From contig JBEIHY010000003.1 in NCBI GenBank assembly GCA_040381035.1, positions 1-64,000 of the forward strand: a DNA stretch of 64,000 nt, written 5' to 3'. Under the pieces are notes generated by a model. The model did no database searches, was not told the origin of the DNA, and saw nothing but the letters and a program-made list of their open reading frames with translations. How positions within the stretch are numbered: the first letter of the stretch is position 1; each line of letters begins with the position of its first letter. This DNA comes from REEB506 sp040381035. GTDB lineage: Bacteria > Pseudomonadota > Alphaproteobacteria > Caulobacterales > Aquidulcibacteraceae. This document shows, piece by piece, positions 42,462-51,334 of the stretch. Both the position numbers and the translations under genes were made by a program.

Positions 42462-43274
42462 CTAGACTGGGCGTTGCGTCTCCACGCCCAGCTCGGCGAG
42501 CCAGGCTTCGAGCGCGATGAGATCGGCCCAGGCCAGCGCTTTGTCCTGGCGCCGGTGTTTCAAGAGATATACCGGATCGAGCATCACCATTGCGTTCAAA
42601 GGTTCGGTCAATTCCGGGTAAACGTGCTTCAGCCGCCGGCCGCGCAGCTTCATCACGCCCTCGGTGCGTTTGAGCACGGCTTCGGCCGCCAGCCCACCGG
42701 CCAGGATCAGCACTTTCGGCCGGGCAAGCTGGATGGCGCGCTCGACAAAGGGCAGGCATGCCGCGATTTCGCCTTGGGTTGGCGTGCGGGCGCCGGGCGG
42801 GCGCCAAAACACGACATTGGTGAGAAACACATTCGCCGTGCGCGACAGCCCGATCGCGGCCAGCATTTTGTCCATCAGCTTGCCGGGCGGGCCAAGAAAT
42901 GGACGCCCAAGCTCGTCATCTTCCGTCCCCGGCGCTTCGCCGACCACCATGACTGGCGCGCCCGCGATCCCATCGGCGAAGACCGTCCGGCGCGAGCCTT
43001 TCTTAAGCGAGCAGCCATCAAACGCGGCGATCGCGGCGGCGAGTGCGGTCAGGTCGCCTGCCGCGGCGGCCATCTGGCGGGCGTCCGCGACCGGATCGCT
43101 GCGCCGCCGTGACGGCGTGGACGGCGGCGGCAAGCGGATTTGCTCGAAAGCCGGCGCGGCGTCGCGGGCGCTGAGCGCAGGGCCAAGAGCCGGCAAAGAC
43201 TCCAGGCCGGCTTCTTCCCAGAAGCCGGTGAGCGCCTCAAAAGCGTCCAATCGCGGATCACCGGCGTCAATCAT
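42462..43274 (-). CDS. uracil-DNA glycosylase family 4/5-like protein
   Basis: A 270-residue protein of the UDG superfamily, expected to remove uracil from DNA. The first active-site motif VMVVGEAPGTEDDELGRPFL (about residues 108-127) is intact, and NVVFWRPPGARTPTQGEIAA is typical of bacterial family 4/5 proteins. The second motif, normally HPAYLLR, reads LDPVYLLKH, so the conserved His is Asp. Only two Cys (DGCSLKK and AACLPF) are present, so the four-cysteine iron-sulfur site of family 4 is missing. Catalytic activity is therefore doubtful. The first about 80 residues are a linker. Confidence 0.8.
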   Translation of the reverse strand: MIDAGDPRLDAFEALTGFWEEAGLESLPALGPALSARDAAPAFEQIRLPPPSTPSRRRSDPVADARQMAAAAGDLTALAAAIAAFDGCSLKKGSRRTVFADGIAGAPVMVVGEAPGTEDDELGRPFLGPPGKLMDKMLAAIGLSRTANVFLTNVVFWRPPGARTPTQGEIAACLPFVERAIQLARPKVLILAGGLAAEAVLKRTEGVMKLRGRRLKHVYPELTEPLNAMVMLDPVYLLKHRRQDKALAWADLIALEAWLAELGVETQRPV

Positions 43275-43448
43275 GGGTTTGCTTTACCAGGAATTGACCA
43301 AGCGCGTGCGGAAAGTTGCGGCAAATCGCGCCTGTCGCAACGGAAATGGCTTGGCCTTGCGAAGCGGGCCTCTAGCTCCGATAAAGCGGGCCAAATAACG
43401 GATGCCACACAACGGAAGACCGGCGCGCGCGCTGGCGGGACGAGGGCG

Positions 43449-45134
43449 ATGAGCGAACAGGTCGAACGCGAGTTCACGGAATATGACGTTGTCATCGTTG
43501 GCGCGGGGCCCGCAGGCTTAAGCGCGGCGATCCGGTTGAAGCAACTCGCGGCGGCGGCGCGAACAGAGATTTCGGTGGCGGTGCTGGAGAAGGGCTCTGA
43601 GGTCGGCGGCCATATTCTTTCTGGCGCGGTGATCGATCCGATCGCGCTGAATGAGCTGATTCCGGATTGGAAAGAAAAAGGCGCGCCAATCGAAACCGAA
43701 GTGACGGAAGACAAGTTCTTGATTCTCGGGCCGGCGGGGGCAGCGCAATTGCCGAATTTCCTGCTGCCGCCATTGATGACCAATCACGGCAATTACATCG
43801 TGTCGCTCAGCAATGTGGTGAAGTGGCTGGGCGCGCAGGCCGAAGCGGTGGGCGTTGAGATTTATCCCGGCATGGCGGCGTCGGATCTGGTTTACACCAG
43901 CGACGGCGCGGTGAAAGGCGTTGTCGCTGGCGTGTTCGGGCGCGCGCGCGATGGCCACGAGAAGCCGGATTTTCAGCCGGGCATGGAACTGCACGGCAAA
44001 TACACATTGATTGCAGAAGGCGTGCGCGGATCGCTCGCCAAAATGCTGATTGCCAAGTTCAAGTTGGACGCCGGAAAGCAGCCGCAGAAATACGGCATCG
44101 GCGTCAAGGAATTGTGGGAAGTGCCGGCCGAAAACCACAAGCCCGGCCTGGTCGTCCACACCACCGGCTGGCCACTCGACGACAAAACCGGCGGCGGCAG
44201 CTTCATGTACCATTTCGGCGATCGGCTGGTGTCGATCGGCTATGTCGTGCACCTGAATTACAAGAACCCGTATCTGGCGCCGTTCGAGGAATTCCAGCGC
44301 TACAAGCAACATCCTGAGATTCGACCCTATCTGGAGGGCGGCAAACGCCTCGGCTATGGCGCGCGCGCGATTACCGAAGGCGGGCTGCAGTCCATTCCAG
44401 ATTTGGTGTTTCCCGGCGGGGCGCTGATCGGCTGTTCGGCTGGTTTCGTTAATGTGCCGCGCATTAAGGGCAGCCACAACGCGATGAAGACCGGGATGCT
44501 CGGCGCGGAAGCCGCGTTCGCTGCGGTCAGCGCCGGACGCCAGCGCGATCGCCTGGATGATTATCCGCAAGCCTTCCGCGCCAGCCATGTCTGGAAAGAC
44601 CTGCACCGCGTGCGCAACGCCAAGCCGATCCTGTCGAGCTTTGGCACGCAAGTTGGCGGGTTCCTTGGCCTGGTTGATATGTGGACGACCTCATTGCTTG
44701 GGGGGTTTTCGTTTTTCTCCGGCGCGGGGGCGATGAAGCACGCCAAGACCGATGCGGCGTCCACAGAACCTGCCGCCAAGCACAAGCCGATTGCATACCC
44801 GAAGCCCGATGGCGTGATCAGCTTCGACAAGTTATCGAGCGTCTTCTTGGCCAACACCAATCACGAAGAAGATCAGCCAATTCATTTGCGCGTCGCCGAC
44901 CCCGCTTTGCAGGTGCGCAGCGAATGGGGCGAATATGCCGGCCCATCGAACCGCTATTGCCCAGCGGGCGTTTATGAATGGTTGGATGATCAGGCCGCGC
45001 CGAGCGGTAAGCGCTTCCAGATCAATGCGCAGAATTGCGTCCACTGCAAAACCTGCGACATCAAGGATCCCAACCAGAACATCACTTGGACGACGCCTGA
45101 AGGCGGCGGCGGTCCGAACTATCCAAACATGTAA
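43449..45134 (+). CDS. electron transfer flavoprotein-ubiquinone oxidoreductase
   Basis: Passes electrons from ETF, reduced by acyl-CoA dehydrogenases, to ubiquinone in the membrane. The 561-residue protein has the FAD motif VVIVGAGPAGLSAAIRLKQL, EKGSEVGGHILSG, the ETF-QO block GALIGCSAGFVNVPRIKGSH, and the C-terminal 4Fe-4S cluster region NCVHCKTCDIKDP with a CPAG before it. The ATG at 43449 follows GAGGGCG. The frame extends upstream without similarity. A downstream GC-rich hairpin (45214-45236) may end transcription. Confidence 0.95.
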   Translation: MSEQVEREFTEYDVVIVGAGPAGLSAAIRLKQLAAAARTEISVAVLEKGSEVGGHILSGAVIDPIALNELIPDWKEKGAPIETEVTEDKFLILGPAGAAQLPNFLLPPLMTNHGNYIVSLSNVVKWLGAQAEAVGVEIYPGMAASDLVYTSDGAVKGVVAGVFGRARDGHEKPDFQPGMELHGKYTLIAEGVRGSLAKMLIAKFKLDAGKQPQKYGIGVKELWEVPAENHKPGLVVHTTGWPLDDKTGGGSFMYHFGDRLVSIGYVVHLNYKNPYLAPFEEFQRYKQHPEIRPYLEGGKRLGYGARAITEGGLQSIPDLVFPGGALIGCSAGFVNVPRIKGSHNAMKTGMLGAEAAFAAVSAGRQRDRLDDYPQAFRASHVWKDLHRVRNAKPILSSFGTQVGGFLGLVDMWTTSLLGGFSFFSGAGAMKHAKTDAASTEPAAKHKPIAYPKPDGVISFDKLSSVFLANTNHEEDQPIHLRVADPALQVRSEWGEYAGPSNRYCPAGVYEWLDDQAAPSGKRFQINAQNCVHCKTCDIKDPNQNITWTTPEGGGGPNYPNM

Positions 45135-45458
45135 AGGCGCTTGGGCCGCCGCCTGAGAAACGGAGGTCGCAGGCGGGCCGAGCGGCTTAACTGGAGCGGC
45201 GGCGAAATGAACAGGGCCCGACCAATGGCCGGGCCCCGGAGCCGGCTCGCGCCTGCTCGTTCTCAGCATTGCGTCCTGCCGCCAGCGCACGAGTAGAATG
45301 TGTTTAAGCGGACTGTTGGGATTACGCTACGTCCATGTGTGTAGCAGCGTGACAAAAACCGGCAAGTGCGACCGTGGCGCCACACCAAATTCAGGGCCAA
45401 ATTCAGGGTAAGACGCGAACGCGCTTGCCGCCATTGAAGCTCGGCGCCTAATGGAACC
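45135..45458. other. intergenic region with hairpin and short tandem repeat
   Basis: No credible gene is seen. It contains a GC-rich hairpin at 45214-45236 and a perfect tandem duplication of CCAAATTCAGGG (45385-45396 and 45397-45408). It should also hold the promoter of the TPR gene starting at 45459, which could not be pinpointed. Confidence 0.5.
45214..45236 (+). terminator. candidate terminator hairpin after the ETF-QO gene
   Basis: GGGCCCG (45214-45220) and CGGGCCC (45230-45236) pair perfectly, with CC/GG able to extend the stem into the loop. There is no T run, so termination is uncertain. Confidence 0.4.
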
Positions 45459-47153
45459 ATGCAAACGAAGTGGAAACGGCTGGCTTTGGCGGCGGCGCTC
45501 GCGCTGTTCACGCTCAGCGGCGGATGTGCGGCGCTGGCCGGCCCGTTTCAGTCCGCTGGCGGCCAACCTTACGCCGATTATCTGATCGGCCGTTACGCCG
45601 AAGAGCGCAATGATTCCGCCACCGCCGCCCAAGCCTTTGCGCGCGGCGCCCGCCAAGTGCCGGCCAATCGGGCGTTCATCGAGGCTGGAATGCTGAGCGC
45701 CTTGCGCGCTGGCGACACTGTCAGAGCGGTCGAGGCCGCGCGCCGCGGTGCGGCCGCGGGGTTCGACAATCCGCCGCAGCAGCTGATCCTGGCCAGCCAA
45801 GCGCTGGCCCAACGACGCTACCAAGAGGCCAAATCGCATTTGGTTGACCTAACCGGGGCGCCGATCGAACGCCTCGCCGGGGCCATTCTGCTCGCCTGGA
45901 CCGAGGCCGGATTGAAAGATGGGGTCGCGGCGCTGGCGGCGCTCGATAGCGTCAAAGACCCCATGCCGCTTGCGCCGCTGACGCTCCACCAGCGGGCGAT
46001 GTTGCAGGACTTCTGGGGCGATGAGTCGAGCGCGCGGGACAGCTATGCCAAAGCGGCCGGTGCGCGCCTGCCTGCGCCCTTGGCGATGGACCGTTATGCG
46101 CGCCTGTTGGAGCGCGCTGGCGAGGCTTCGCAGGCCGAGCAGGTCTATCAGCAGGCATTGGCGCGCGCCGCAAACCCGGTCCTGCAAGCCGGGTTGGATC
46201 GGTTGCGCGCCGGCGGCGCACCTGGTGTCATCCAAGTCCCCGCCCAGGGGGCGGCTGCTGGGCTCTATGCGGTGGCGGCCGTGCTCGCCGGCCAGACCCA
46301 GCCAGAATTGTATCTTCCGTTTCTGACGCTTGCCCTGACGCTGGATCCGCGACTGGATGTCGGCCGGTTGTTGTTTGCTGAGGCGCTCAATAGCCAAAAC
46401 CAACCCGGCGCGGCGCTGGCCATGCTGGAGCGGGTTGAGGCGCGGGGCGTGATCGGCGATGTGGCCCTGGTGCAAACCGCCTGGGCGCTGCAACGCATGA
46501 ACAAGGCCGACGCCGCCATCGGCCGGCTTGCCGTCTCGCGCAGCGACAGCCGATTGGTGCGCGAGACCAAAGCCGATCTTTATCGTGTGCAGAGCCGCTG
46601 GTTTGAAGCTGAAACGGCCTATTCGGAGTTGATCGCCGGTTTGACCCCGCCGCAGCCCAGCGATTGGCGCATGTTTTTTGCCCGCGGCGCGTCCCGTGAG
46701 CGGCAAGGCAAATGGACCGGCGCGGAGGCCGATCTCAAAGAAGCGCTCCGATTGAATCCAGACCAACCCGATGCGCTTAATTATTTGGGCTATTCCTGGG
46801 TTGAACGCGGCATGCAGCTGGACGAGGCGGTGGCCTTGCTCGATCGCGCGACGCGCCTGGCGCCGGGCAGCGGCGCGATCGCCGACAGTCTCGGTTGGGC
46901 CTATTTCAAACTTGGCCGCTATGACGAGGCCGCCGTCAAATTGGAGCGCGCCTGGGCGCTCGATCCGGTCGATCCGACCATCAACGATCATCTCGGGGAC
47001 CTTTACGCCAAAATCGGCCGCGTCCGCGATGCAATCGTGTTGTGGCGGCGGGCTTTGACCCTCAACCCGTCGCCGCGGGATCGCGCCTTGATCGCTGCAA
47101 AGCTGACGGCTGCAGGCGATGGGGCCGCGCAAGCCGCGGCGGCCAAGCCATGA
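45459..47153 (+). CDS. tetratricopeptide repeat lipoprotein
   Basis: A 564-residue TPR protein. The N-terminus ends its hydrophobic stretch at TLSGGC, an approximate lipobox, so it may be an outer-membrane lipoprotein. At least six TPR-like units occur; the clearest are in the C-terminal half (ADLKEALRLNPDQPDALNYL, LDEAVALLDRATRLAPGSG, YDEAAVKLERAWALDP). This class is common in alphaproteobacteria beside ispE, as here, where ispE overlaps its stop by 4 bases. Partners are unknown. Confidence 0.85.
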   Translation: MQTKWKRLALAAALALFTLSGGCAALAGPFQSAGGQPYADYLIGRYAEERNDSATAAQAFARGARQVPANRAFIEAGMLSALRAGDTVRAVEAARRGAAAGFDNPPQQLILASQALAQRRYQEAKSHLVDLTGAPIERLAGAILLAWTEAGLKDGVAALAALDSVKDPMPLAPLTLHQRAMLQDFWGDESSARDSYAKAAGARLPAPLAMDRYARLLERAGEASQAEQVYQQALARAANPVLQAGLDRLRAGGAPGVIQVPAQGAAAGLYAVAAVLAGQTQPELYLPFLTLALTLDPRLDVGRLLFAEALNSQNQPGAALAMLERVEARGVIGDVALVQTAWALQRMNKADAAIGRLAVSRSDSRLVRETKADLYRVQSRWFEAETAYSELIAGLTPPQPSDWRMFFARGASRERQGKWTGAEADLKEALRLNPDQPDALNYLGYSWVERGMQLDEAVALLDRATRLAPGSGAIADSLGWAYFKLGRYDEAAVKLERAWALDPVDPTINDHLGDLYAKIGRVRDAIVLWRRALTLNPSPRDRALIAAKLTAAGDGAAQAAAAKP

Positions 47154-48076
47154 AGGTGTGGCGATGTTTGGCGCCAGCCAAGGTCAATCTTTATCTTCAT
47201 GTTGGCCCGCCGCGCGCCGATGGCCGCCACCCGCTCGATAGCCTTGTGGCGTTTGCAGATGTCGGGGATGTGGTGGATTATGCCCCTGCAGGATGCGCCG
47301 CTGCAGCGGGGCGGCAGGCCGGCTTTGGATGGACGGTCGGCGGCCCCTATGCCGCGGCGCTGACGCAGGCTGTGGATGGCCCGATTCCGATGCTTGCCGC
47401 CGCTCACGGCCTGTTGGCGGCCCACGGGGCGCCAAGCGGTGGCGTCTGGCGTCTCGACAAGCGCCTTCCAATCGCTGCGGGCATTGGCGGCGGCACGGCA
47501 GACACCGCGGCGGCGCTGCGGCTCGCCAACGCAGCGGCGGGTCTGGGCCTGGATGATGCCGCACTCGCCGGTTTCGCGGCTCATTACGGCGCCGACGCGC
47601 CGGCCTGCATCGCCTGCACGCCGGTGTTGATGCGCGATGACGGGGCCCGGCTCGAGGCTGCGCCAAACGTGCCTGATCTCCACGCCGTGCTGGTCAATCC
47701 CAACCGGCCCTGTTCGACGGCGGCGGTTTATCATGCGTTTGACGCCGCCGGTCTCGGGGCCGGCTTCGTCGAAACGCCAGCGCCAGAGGCCGCGGACGCG
47801 GCCGCATTGATCGCCGCCTTGCGTCACTATCGCAACGACTTGGAAGCCCCGGCGCTGCAGGTTCAGCCGGCGATTGCCGAGGTGCTCGCAGCGTTGCGGG
47901 CGCGGCCGCAGACCCAGTTGGCCCGGCTCACCGGCAGCGGCGCGACATGCTTTGCCTTAACCGACACGTTTGAGGCCGCCCTTGCCCTCAGCATCGACTT
48001 GGCCGGCGCCTTTTCGGGTTGGTGGGTGCGGCCGGTTCGGTTAGGCGCGGTTGACGCCGCGCCGCGCCCTGTGTAG
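47150..48076 (+). CDS. ispE: 4-diphosphocytidyl-2-C-methyl-D-erythritol kinase
   Basis: GHMP kinase that phosphorylates CDP-ME in the MEP isoprenoid pathway. The 308-residue protein begins KVWRCLAPAKVNLYLHVGPP, has the ATP-binding loop LPIAAGIGGGTADTAAALRL (about residues 103-122) and the C-terminal LTGSGATCFALT. The ATG at 47150 overlaps the TPR stop (ATGA), giving the canonical N-terminus. It is slightly longer than typical IspE (about 290). Isoprenoids from this pathway feed the polyprenyl synthase at 49250. Confidence 0.94.
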   Translation: MKVWRCLAPAKVNLYLHVGPPRADGRHPLDSLVAFADVGDVVDYAPAGCAAAAGRQAGFGWTVGGPYAAALTQAVDGPIPMLAAAHGLLAAHGAPSGGVWRLDKRLPIAAGIGGGTADTAAALRLANAAAGLGLDDAALAGFAAHYGADAPACIACTPVLMRDDGARLEAAPNVPDLHAVLVNPNRPCSTAAVYHAFDAAGLGAGFVETPAPEAADAAALIAALRHYRNDLEAPALQVQPAIAEVLAALRARPQTQLARLTGSGATCFALTDTFEAALALSIDLAGAFSGWWVRPVRLGAVDAAPRPV

Positions 48077-48111
48077 CGCCCGCTAACGGCTTCAATCGCT
48101 AAGGACGTTTT

Positions 48112-49245
48112 GTGCTTTTGGTCCTTCTTGTGTGCGGCGTGACCGCTTTGCTGGTCAGCGCGGCGTTTGGCCGAGCCGTGATCGCCTCCGGGCTATGGGA
48201 CACGCCGGACCATTTGCGCAAAGCCCATAAGACGCCGACGCCGACCAGCGGCGGGCTTGGCGTTGGCGCCGGCTTTGCCCTGGCGGTGGCAATGGCGGCA
48301 ACGCCCTGGCTGCGCGATTGGGCCGCCGCTTTGGAGCCGGATGCGATCCTGCGCGCCGGCCTGGCTGCGATGGCGGCGTTTGCCGCGTTGGCGATCGGGC
48401 TCGTTGATGATCTCAAACCGCTCGGGCCGCGCGTGAAATTTGGCATGTTGTGCGGCATGGCGATGGCCTTCGCCGCGTTTGTGGCCCATGCCGACACCCT
48501 GCCGCTGGCGGCCGATATCGTGTTGAATGTCGGCTATATCGTGGGCGTGATCGGCTCGGCGCTGTTTATCTTCACGCTGGTCAATGCGACCAACTTCGTT
48601 GACGGCGCCAATGGCTTGGCGATGGGGTCGACGGCGATTTCCCTGTTTGGGCTGGCGGCCATCAGCCTTGCCAATGGTGCGCCGCATGCTGCGATTTTGG
48701 CCATTGCTGGGGCGGGCGCGATGGTTGGGTTCCTGATCTGGAATTTTCCCTCTGGCCGGTTGTTCGCCGGCGACACCGGCTCATTGTTTGCCGGATGTTT
48801 GGGTGCGTGCGCATCGCTGCTGGCGGTGCAGGATGGCGGCGTCTCGCCATTCATTCCAGCCATTTTGTTCTTTCCGACGCTGGCGGATGTGCTTTTGACA
48901 TTGGCTTGGCGGTTGAGCCAGGAGCGCAATTTGTTGATGGCGCATCGTGACCACCTCTACCAGATCGGGCTGCGCGCCGGGTTGAGCCATGTGCAGGTGA
49001 CGCTGATCTTCTGGGCGACGACAGCCCATTGCGTGCTGGTGGCCTTTGCCGCCTCGTTTGGACCGCGGATCACCTTGGCCGGCGCACCGGACGGCGACGC
49101 CAATATGGCGATGCTGTTTCGCGCCGCTGGACTGCTTTCGTCCATGGCGCCTGTCCTGGCGCTGGTCGTTTTGGCGCTGGTGGCGGTCAAGGTGTCGAAT
49201 GTGATTCGCCGCTATGCGGCGGCGCGTGGCCTGGACAGCAAGTAG
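48112..49245 (+). CDS. polyprenyl-phosphate sugar-1-phosphate transferase, WecA/MraY family
   Basis: Integral-membrane enzyme that starts a surface glycan by moving a sugar-1-phosphate from a UDP-sugar onto undecaprenyl phosphate. The 377 residues have about ten helices, the first Asp-rich motif LVDDLKPLGPRVKF, NATNFVDGANGLAMG, FAGDTGSLFAG and AHRDHLYQ, the four family motifs. WecA-type GlcNAc-1-P transfer is more likely than MraY because mraY-type genes lie in cell-wall operons. The start is GTG at 48112 after AAGGACG. Confidence 0.88.
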   Translation: MLLVLLVCGVTALLVSAAFGRAVIASGLWDTPDHLRKAHKTPTPTSGGLGVGAGFALAVAMAATPWLRDWAAALEPDAILRAGLAAMAAFAALAIGLVDDLKPLGPRVKFGMLCGMAMAFAAFVAHADTLPLAADIVLNVGYIVGVIGSALFIFTLVNATNFVDGANGLAMGSTAISLFGLAAISLANGAPHAAILAIAGAGAMVGFLIWNFPSGRLFAGDTGSLFAGCLGACASLLAVQDGGVSPFIPAILFFPTLADVLLTLAWRLSQERNLLMAHRDHLYQIGLRAGLSHVQVTLIFWATTAHCVLVAFAASFGPRITLAGAPDGDANMAMLFRAAGLLSSMAPVLALVVLALVAVKVSNVIRRYAAARGLDSK

Positions 49246-49249
49246 AGGC

Positions 49250-50272
49250 TCAAAAACCGCGATCGACGACGAAGTCGGCCAAGTCCATCAGCGCATTGCG
49301 CACATTGCCGGCCGGCGCGCTGACAAGCGCGGTTTTGGCGGCGTTCGCATATGTCTGAGCGGTTTCCAAGGTTTCGGTGATCGCGTTGCGCCGGCGCAGA
49401 ATCGCAATCGCGCGATCAAAATCGCCCTCGGCCTGAACACCGCCCATGGTGCGCCGCCAAAAGGCGCGCTCTTCCGTGTCACCGGATTCAATCGCCAGCA
49501 GAACCGGCAGCGTGACCTTGCTTTCGCGGAAATCGTCGCCGGCATTCTTGCCCATCTTTGCGGCCGCCCCGGCATAATCGAGCGCGTCGTCGGCGAGTTG
49601 AAAGGCGATGCCCAGATTGCGGCCAAAGGCCGCAAGGGGTCCAGCCATATCGGCGCGACCGGCGGCGCGGGCGCCAACCTCTGCAGCGGCGGCAAACAAC
49701 GCGGCGGTTTTGGCCTCGACGATCTGCATATAGCGGCCCATGCCTTGCTCAGCGTCGCCGGCGCTGGTTAGCTGCAGCACTTCACCTTCTGCGATCACGC
49801 TGGCGGCCTTGGCGAGCACGCCGAGCGTGGCGAGATTGTCGCTCTCCACCATCAGCATAAAGGCCCGCGCGAACAGAAAATCGCCGACCAGCACGCTTGC
49901 CGCATTGCCCCATACGGCATTGGCCGAGGCCTTGCCGCGGCGCAGGCCGCTTTCATCGACGACATCATCATGCAGCAATGTAGCGGTGTGGATGAACTCC
50001 ACCGCCGCGGCGAGGCTGCGGGCCGGCTCATTGACTGGCGCAAACAGCCGGCATGCGGCCAGCGTCACGAGCGGCCGCACGCGTTTGCCGCCGGCATCGA
50101 TCAGATAACCGGCCAGATTAGGGATCAGTCCCACGGTAGATGCCATATGGCGGTGAATCAGCTGGTCGACAGCGGCCAAATCACCGGCAAACAGCCCAGC
50201 CAGGGCGTCGACAGCCGCAGCGCCGGCTTTGGGCTTTGGGCTTGCGGCGGTCATATCAAATGCATCCATCAA
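49250..50272 (-). CDS. polyprenyl diphosphate synthase, IspB-like
   Basis: Trans-prenyltransferase that extends allylic diphosphates to make the quinone side chain. The 340-residue protein has the first Asp-rich motif LLHDDVVDESGLRRGKASAN (DDxxD, about residues 96-115) and the second, QLADDALDYAG, near 225. The sequence fits all-trans C40-C50 synthases (IspB/DdsA); chain length cannot be fixed here. ATG codons at 50272 and 50254 are both possible. It is convergent with the WecA-family gene. Confidence 0.92.
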   Translation of the reverse strand: MMDAFDMTAASPKPKAGAAAVDALAGLFAGDLAAVDQLIHRHMASTVGLIPNLAGYLIDAGGKRVRPLVTLAACRLFAPVNEPARSLAAAVEFIHTATLLHDDVVDESGLRRGKASANAVWGNAASVLVGDFLFARAFMLMVESDNLATLGVLAKAASVIAEGEVLQLTSAGDAEQGMGRYMQIVEAKTAALFAAAAEVGARAAGRADMAGPLAAFGRNLGIAFQLADDALDYAGAAAKMGKNAGDDFRESKVTLPVLLAIESGDTEERAFWRRTMGGVQAEGDFDRAIAILRRRNAITETLETAQTYANAAKTALVSAPAGNVRNALMDLADFVVDRGF

Positions 50273-50391
50273 TCAATCACAGCCGTCGGCCGCTCCAATT
50301 GCGCCGGCTTGCATGGCTGGCGGGACGATGGTGGTGTTGAACCGTCCGGTCAAGCATGGGGCGTAGAGTCGCACCGGCCAGGGAGCACAGA

Positions 50392-50616
50392 GTGTTGAAA
50401 GAACTTCGCCGCACCACCGACCCGGTTTTCGTGTCGATGGCGCAGGCCGCGCTGGCCGCCCAAGGTATTGAAGCCGTTGTGTTTGACACTGCAACCAGCG
50501 CTGCCGAAGGCGGCATTGGGGCGTTTCCGCGCCGGATCATGGTGGCGGTTGAGGATCATGCCGCCGCCGAGCGGCTGCTTGTCGCGCTGGAGCAGGAGTT
50601 CGCCGCTGAGCGCTGA
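50392..50616 (+). CDS. DUF2007 domain protein
   Basis: A 74-residue protein from the GTG at 50392, preceded by a well-placed GGGAG. It has the DUF2007 pattern LKELRRTTDPVFVSMAQAAL, followed by GIEAVVFDT and a C-terminal AAERLLVALEQEF. Members are suspected signal-transducing or PII-like proteins; no function is established. It overlaps the following methyltransferase gene, with which it forms an operon. Confidence 0.8.
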   Translation: MLKELRRTTDPVFVSMAQAALAAQGIEAVVFDTATSAAEGGIGAFPRRIMVAVEDHAAAERLLVALEQEFAAER

Positions 50617-51331
50617 GCTGACCCGCGACGCCTTTCTGTCTGGTCGGGTGATGCTTGCCCAGCCGGCGCGCGGCTATCGCGCTGGGCTCGACGCGGTAAT
50701 GCTGGCGGCCGCTGTGGAAGCGCCGCCAGGCGCACGTTTGCTGGAGCTTGGCTGTGGGGCCGGGGCGGCGCTTTTGTGCGTGGCGGCGCGGGCGCCTGGC
50801 GCCGCGCTGGTCGGGGTGGAAAAGCAACCTGCCATGGCTGCGCTTGCCGGCGCCAACGTTTCCAGTCATGCGGCGGCGGATCGGGTGGAGATTGTGGAAG
50901 CGGATGTGACCGCGCTCGGCGATGTCGGCGTGTTCGACGGGGCGTTCTTCAATCCGCCTTATTTCAATCCCGGCGAAGGTCTCGCTTCGCCGCGCGCGCA
51001 AAAGCGCGGCAGCGCTGAAATCGGCGAACCGCTGGAAGCGTGGATCAAGGCCGCCGCCAACCGCCTGCGCGGCGGGGCGGCGCTGACCATCGTGCACCAC
51101 GCCTCAGCGTTGCCGAACCTTCTGGCCGGGCTGGACGGGCGCCTCGGGGGCGTCGAAGTGGCGCCCTTGTGGCCGCGGGCAGGTCATCCAGCCAAGCGCA
51201 TCCTGGTGCGGGCGCGCAAAGGCTCGCGCGCGCCACTCACGCTTCATCCAGGCCTGGTTCTGCATGACGCCGACGGTTTCACGCCGGCGGCGCGGGCAAT
51301 CCTGGCCGACGGGGCGGCGTTTGCGTGGTGA
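50558..51331 (+). CDS. TrmN6-like tRNA/N6-adenine methyltransferase
   Basis: A SAM-dependent methyltransferase of the small-domain type, like TrmN6 (tRNA1Val m6A37). The SAM-binding motif LLELGCGAGAALLCVAARAP and the catalytic FFNPPYFNPG (NPPY) are present, with the family N-terminal block TRDAFLSGRVMLAQPARGYR. The start is unclear: the expected N-terminus is only a few residues before TRDAFL, but no ATG, GTG or TTG lies there. The nearest candidates are TTG 50579 and ATG 50558; a non-standard CTG near 50609 after AGGAG is possible. It overlaps the DUF2007 gene. Confidence 0.82.
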   Translation: MPPPSGCLSRWSRSSPLSAELTRDAFLSGRVMLAQPARGYRAGLDAVMLAAAVEAPPGARLLELGCGAGAALLCVAARAPGAALVGVEKQPAMAALAGANVSSHAAADRVEIVEADVTALGDVGVFDGAFFNPPYFNPGEGLASPRAQKRGSAEIGEPLEAWIKAAANRLRGGAALTIVHHASALPNLLAGLDGRLGGVEVAPLWPRAGHPAKRILVRARKGSRAPLTLHPGLVLHDADGFTPAARAILADGAAFAW

Positions 51332-51334
51332 GCC

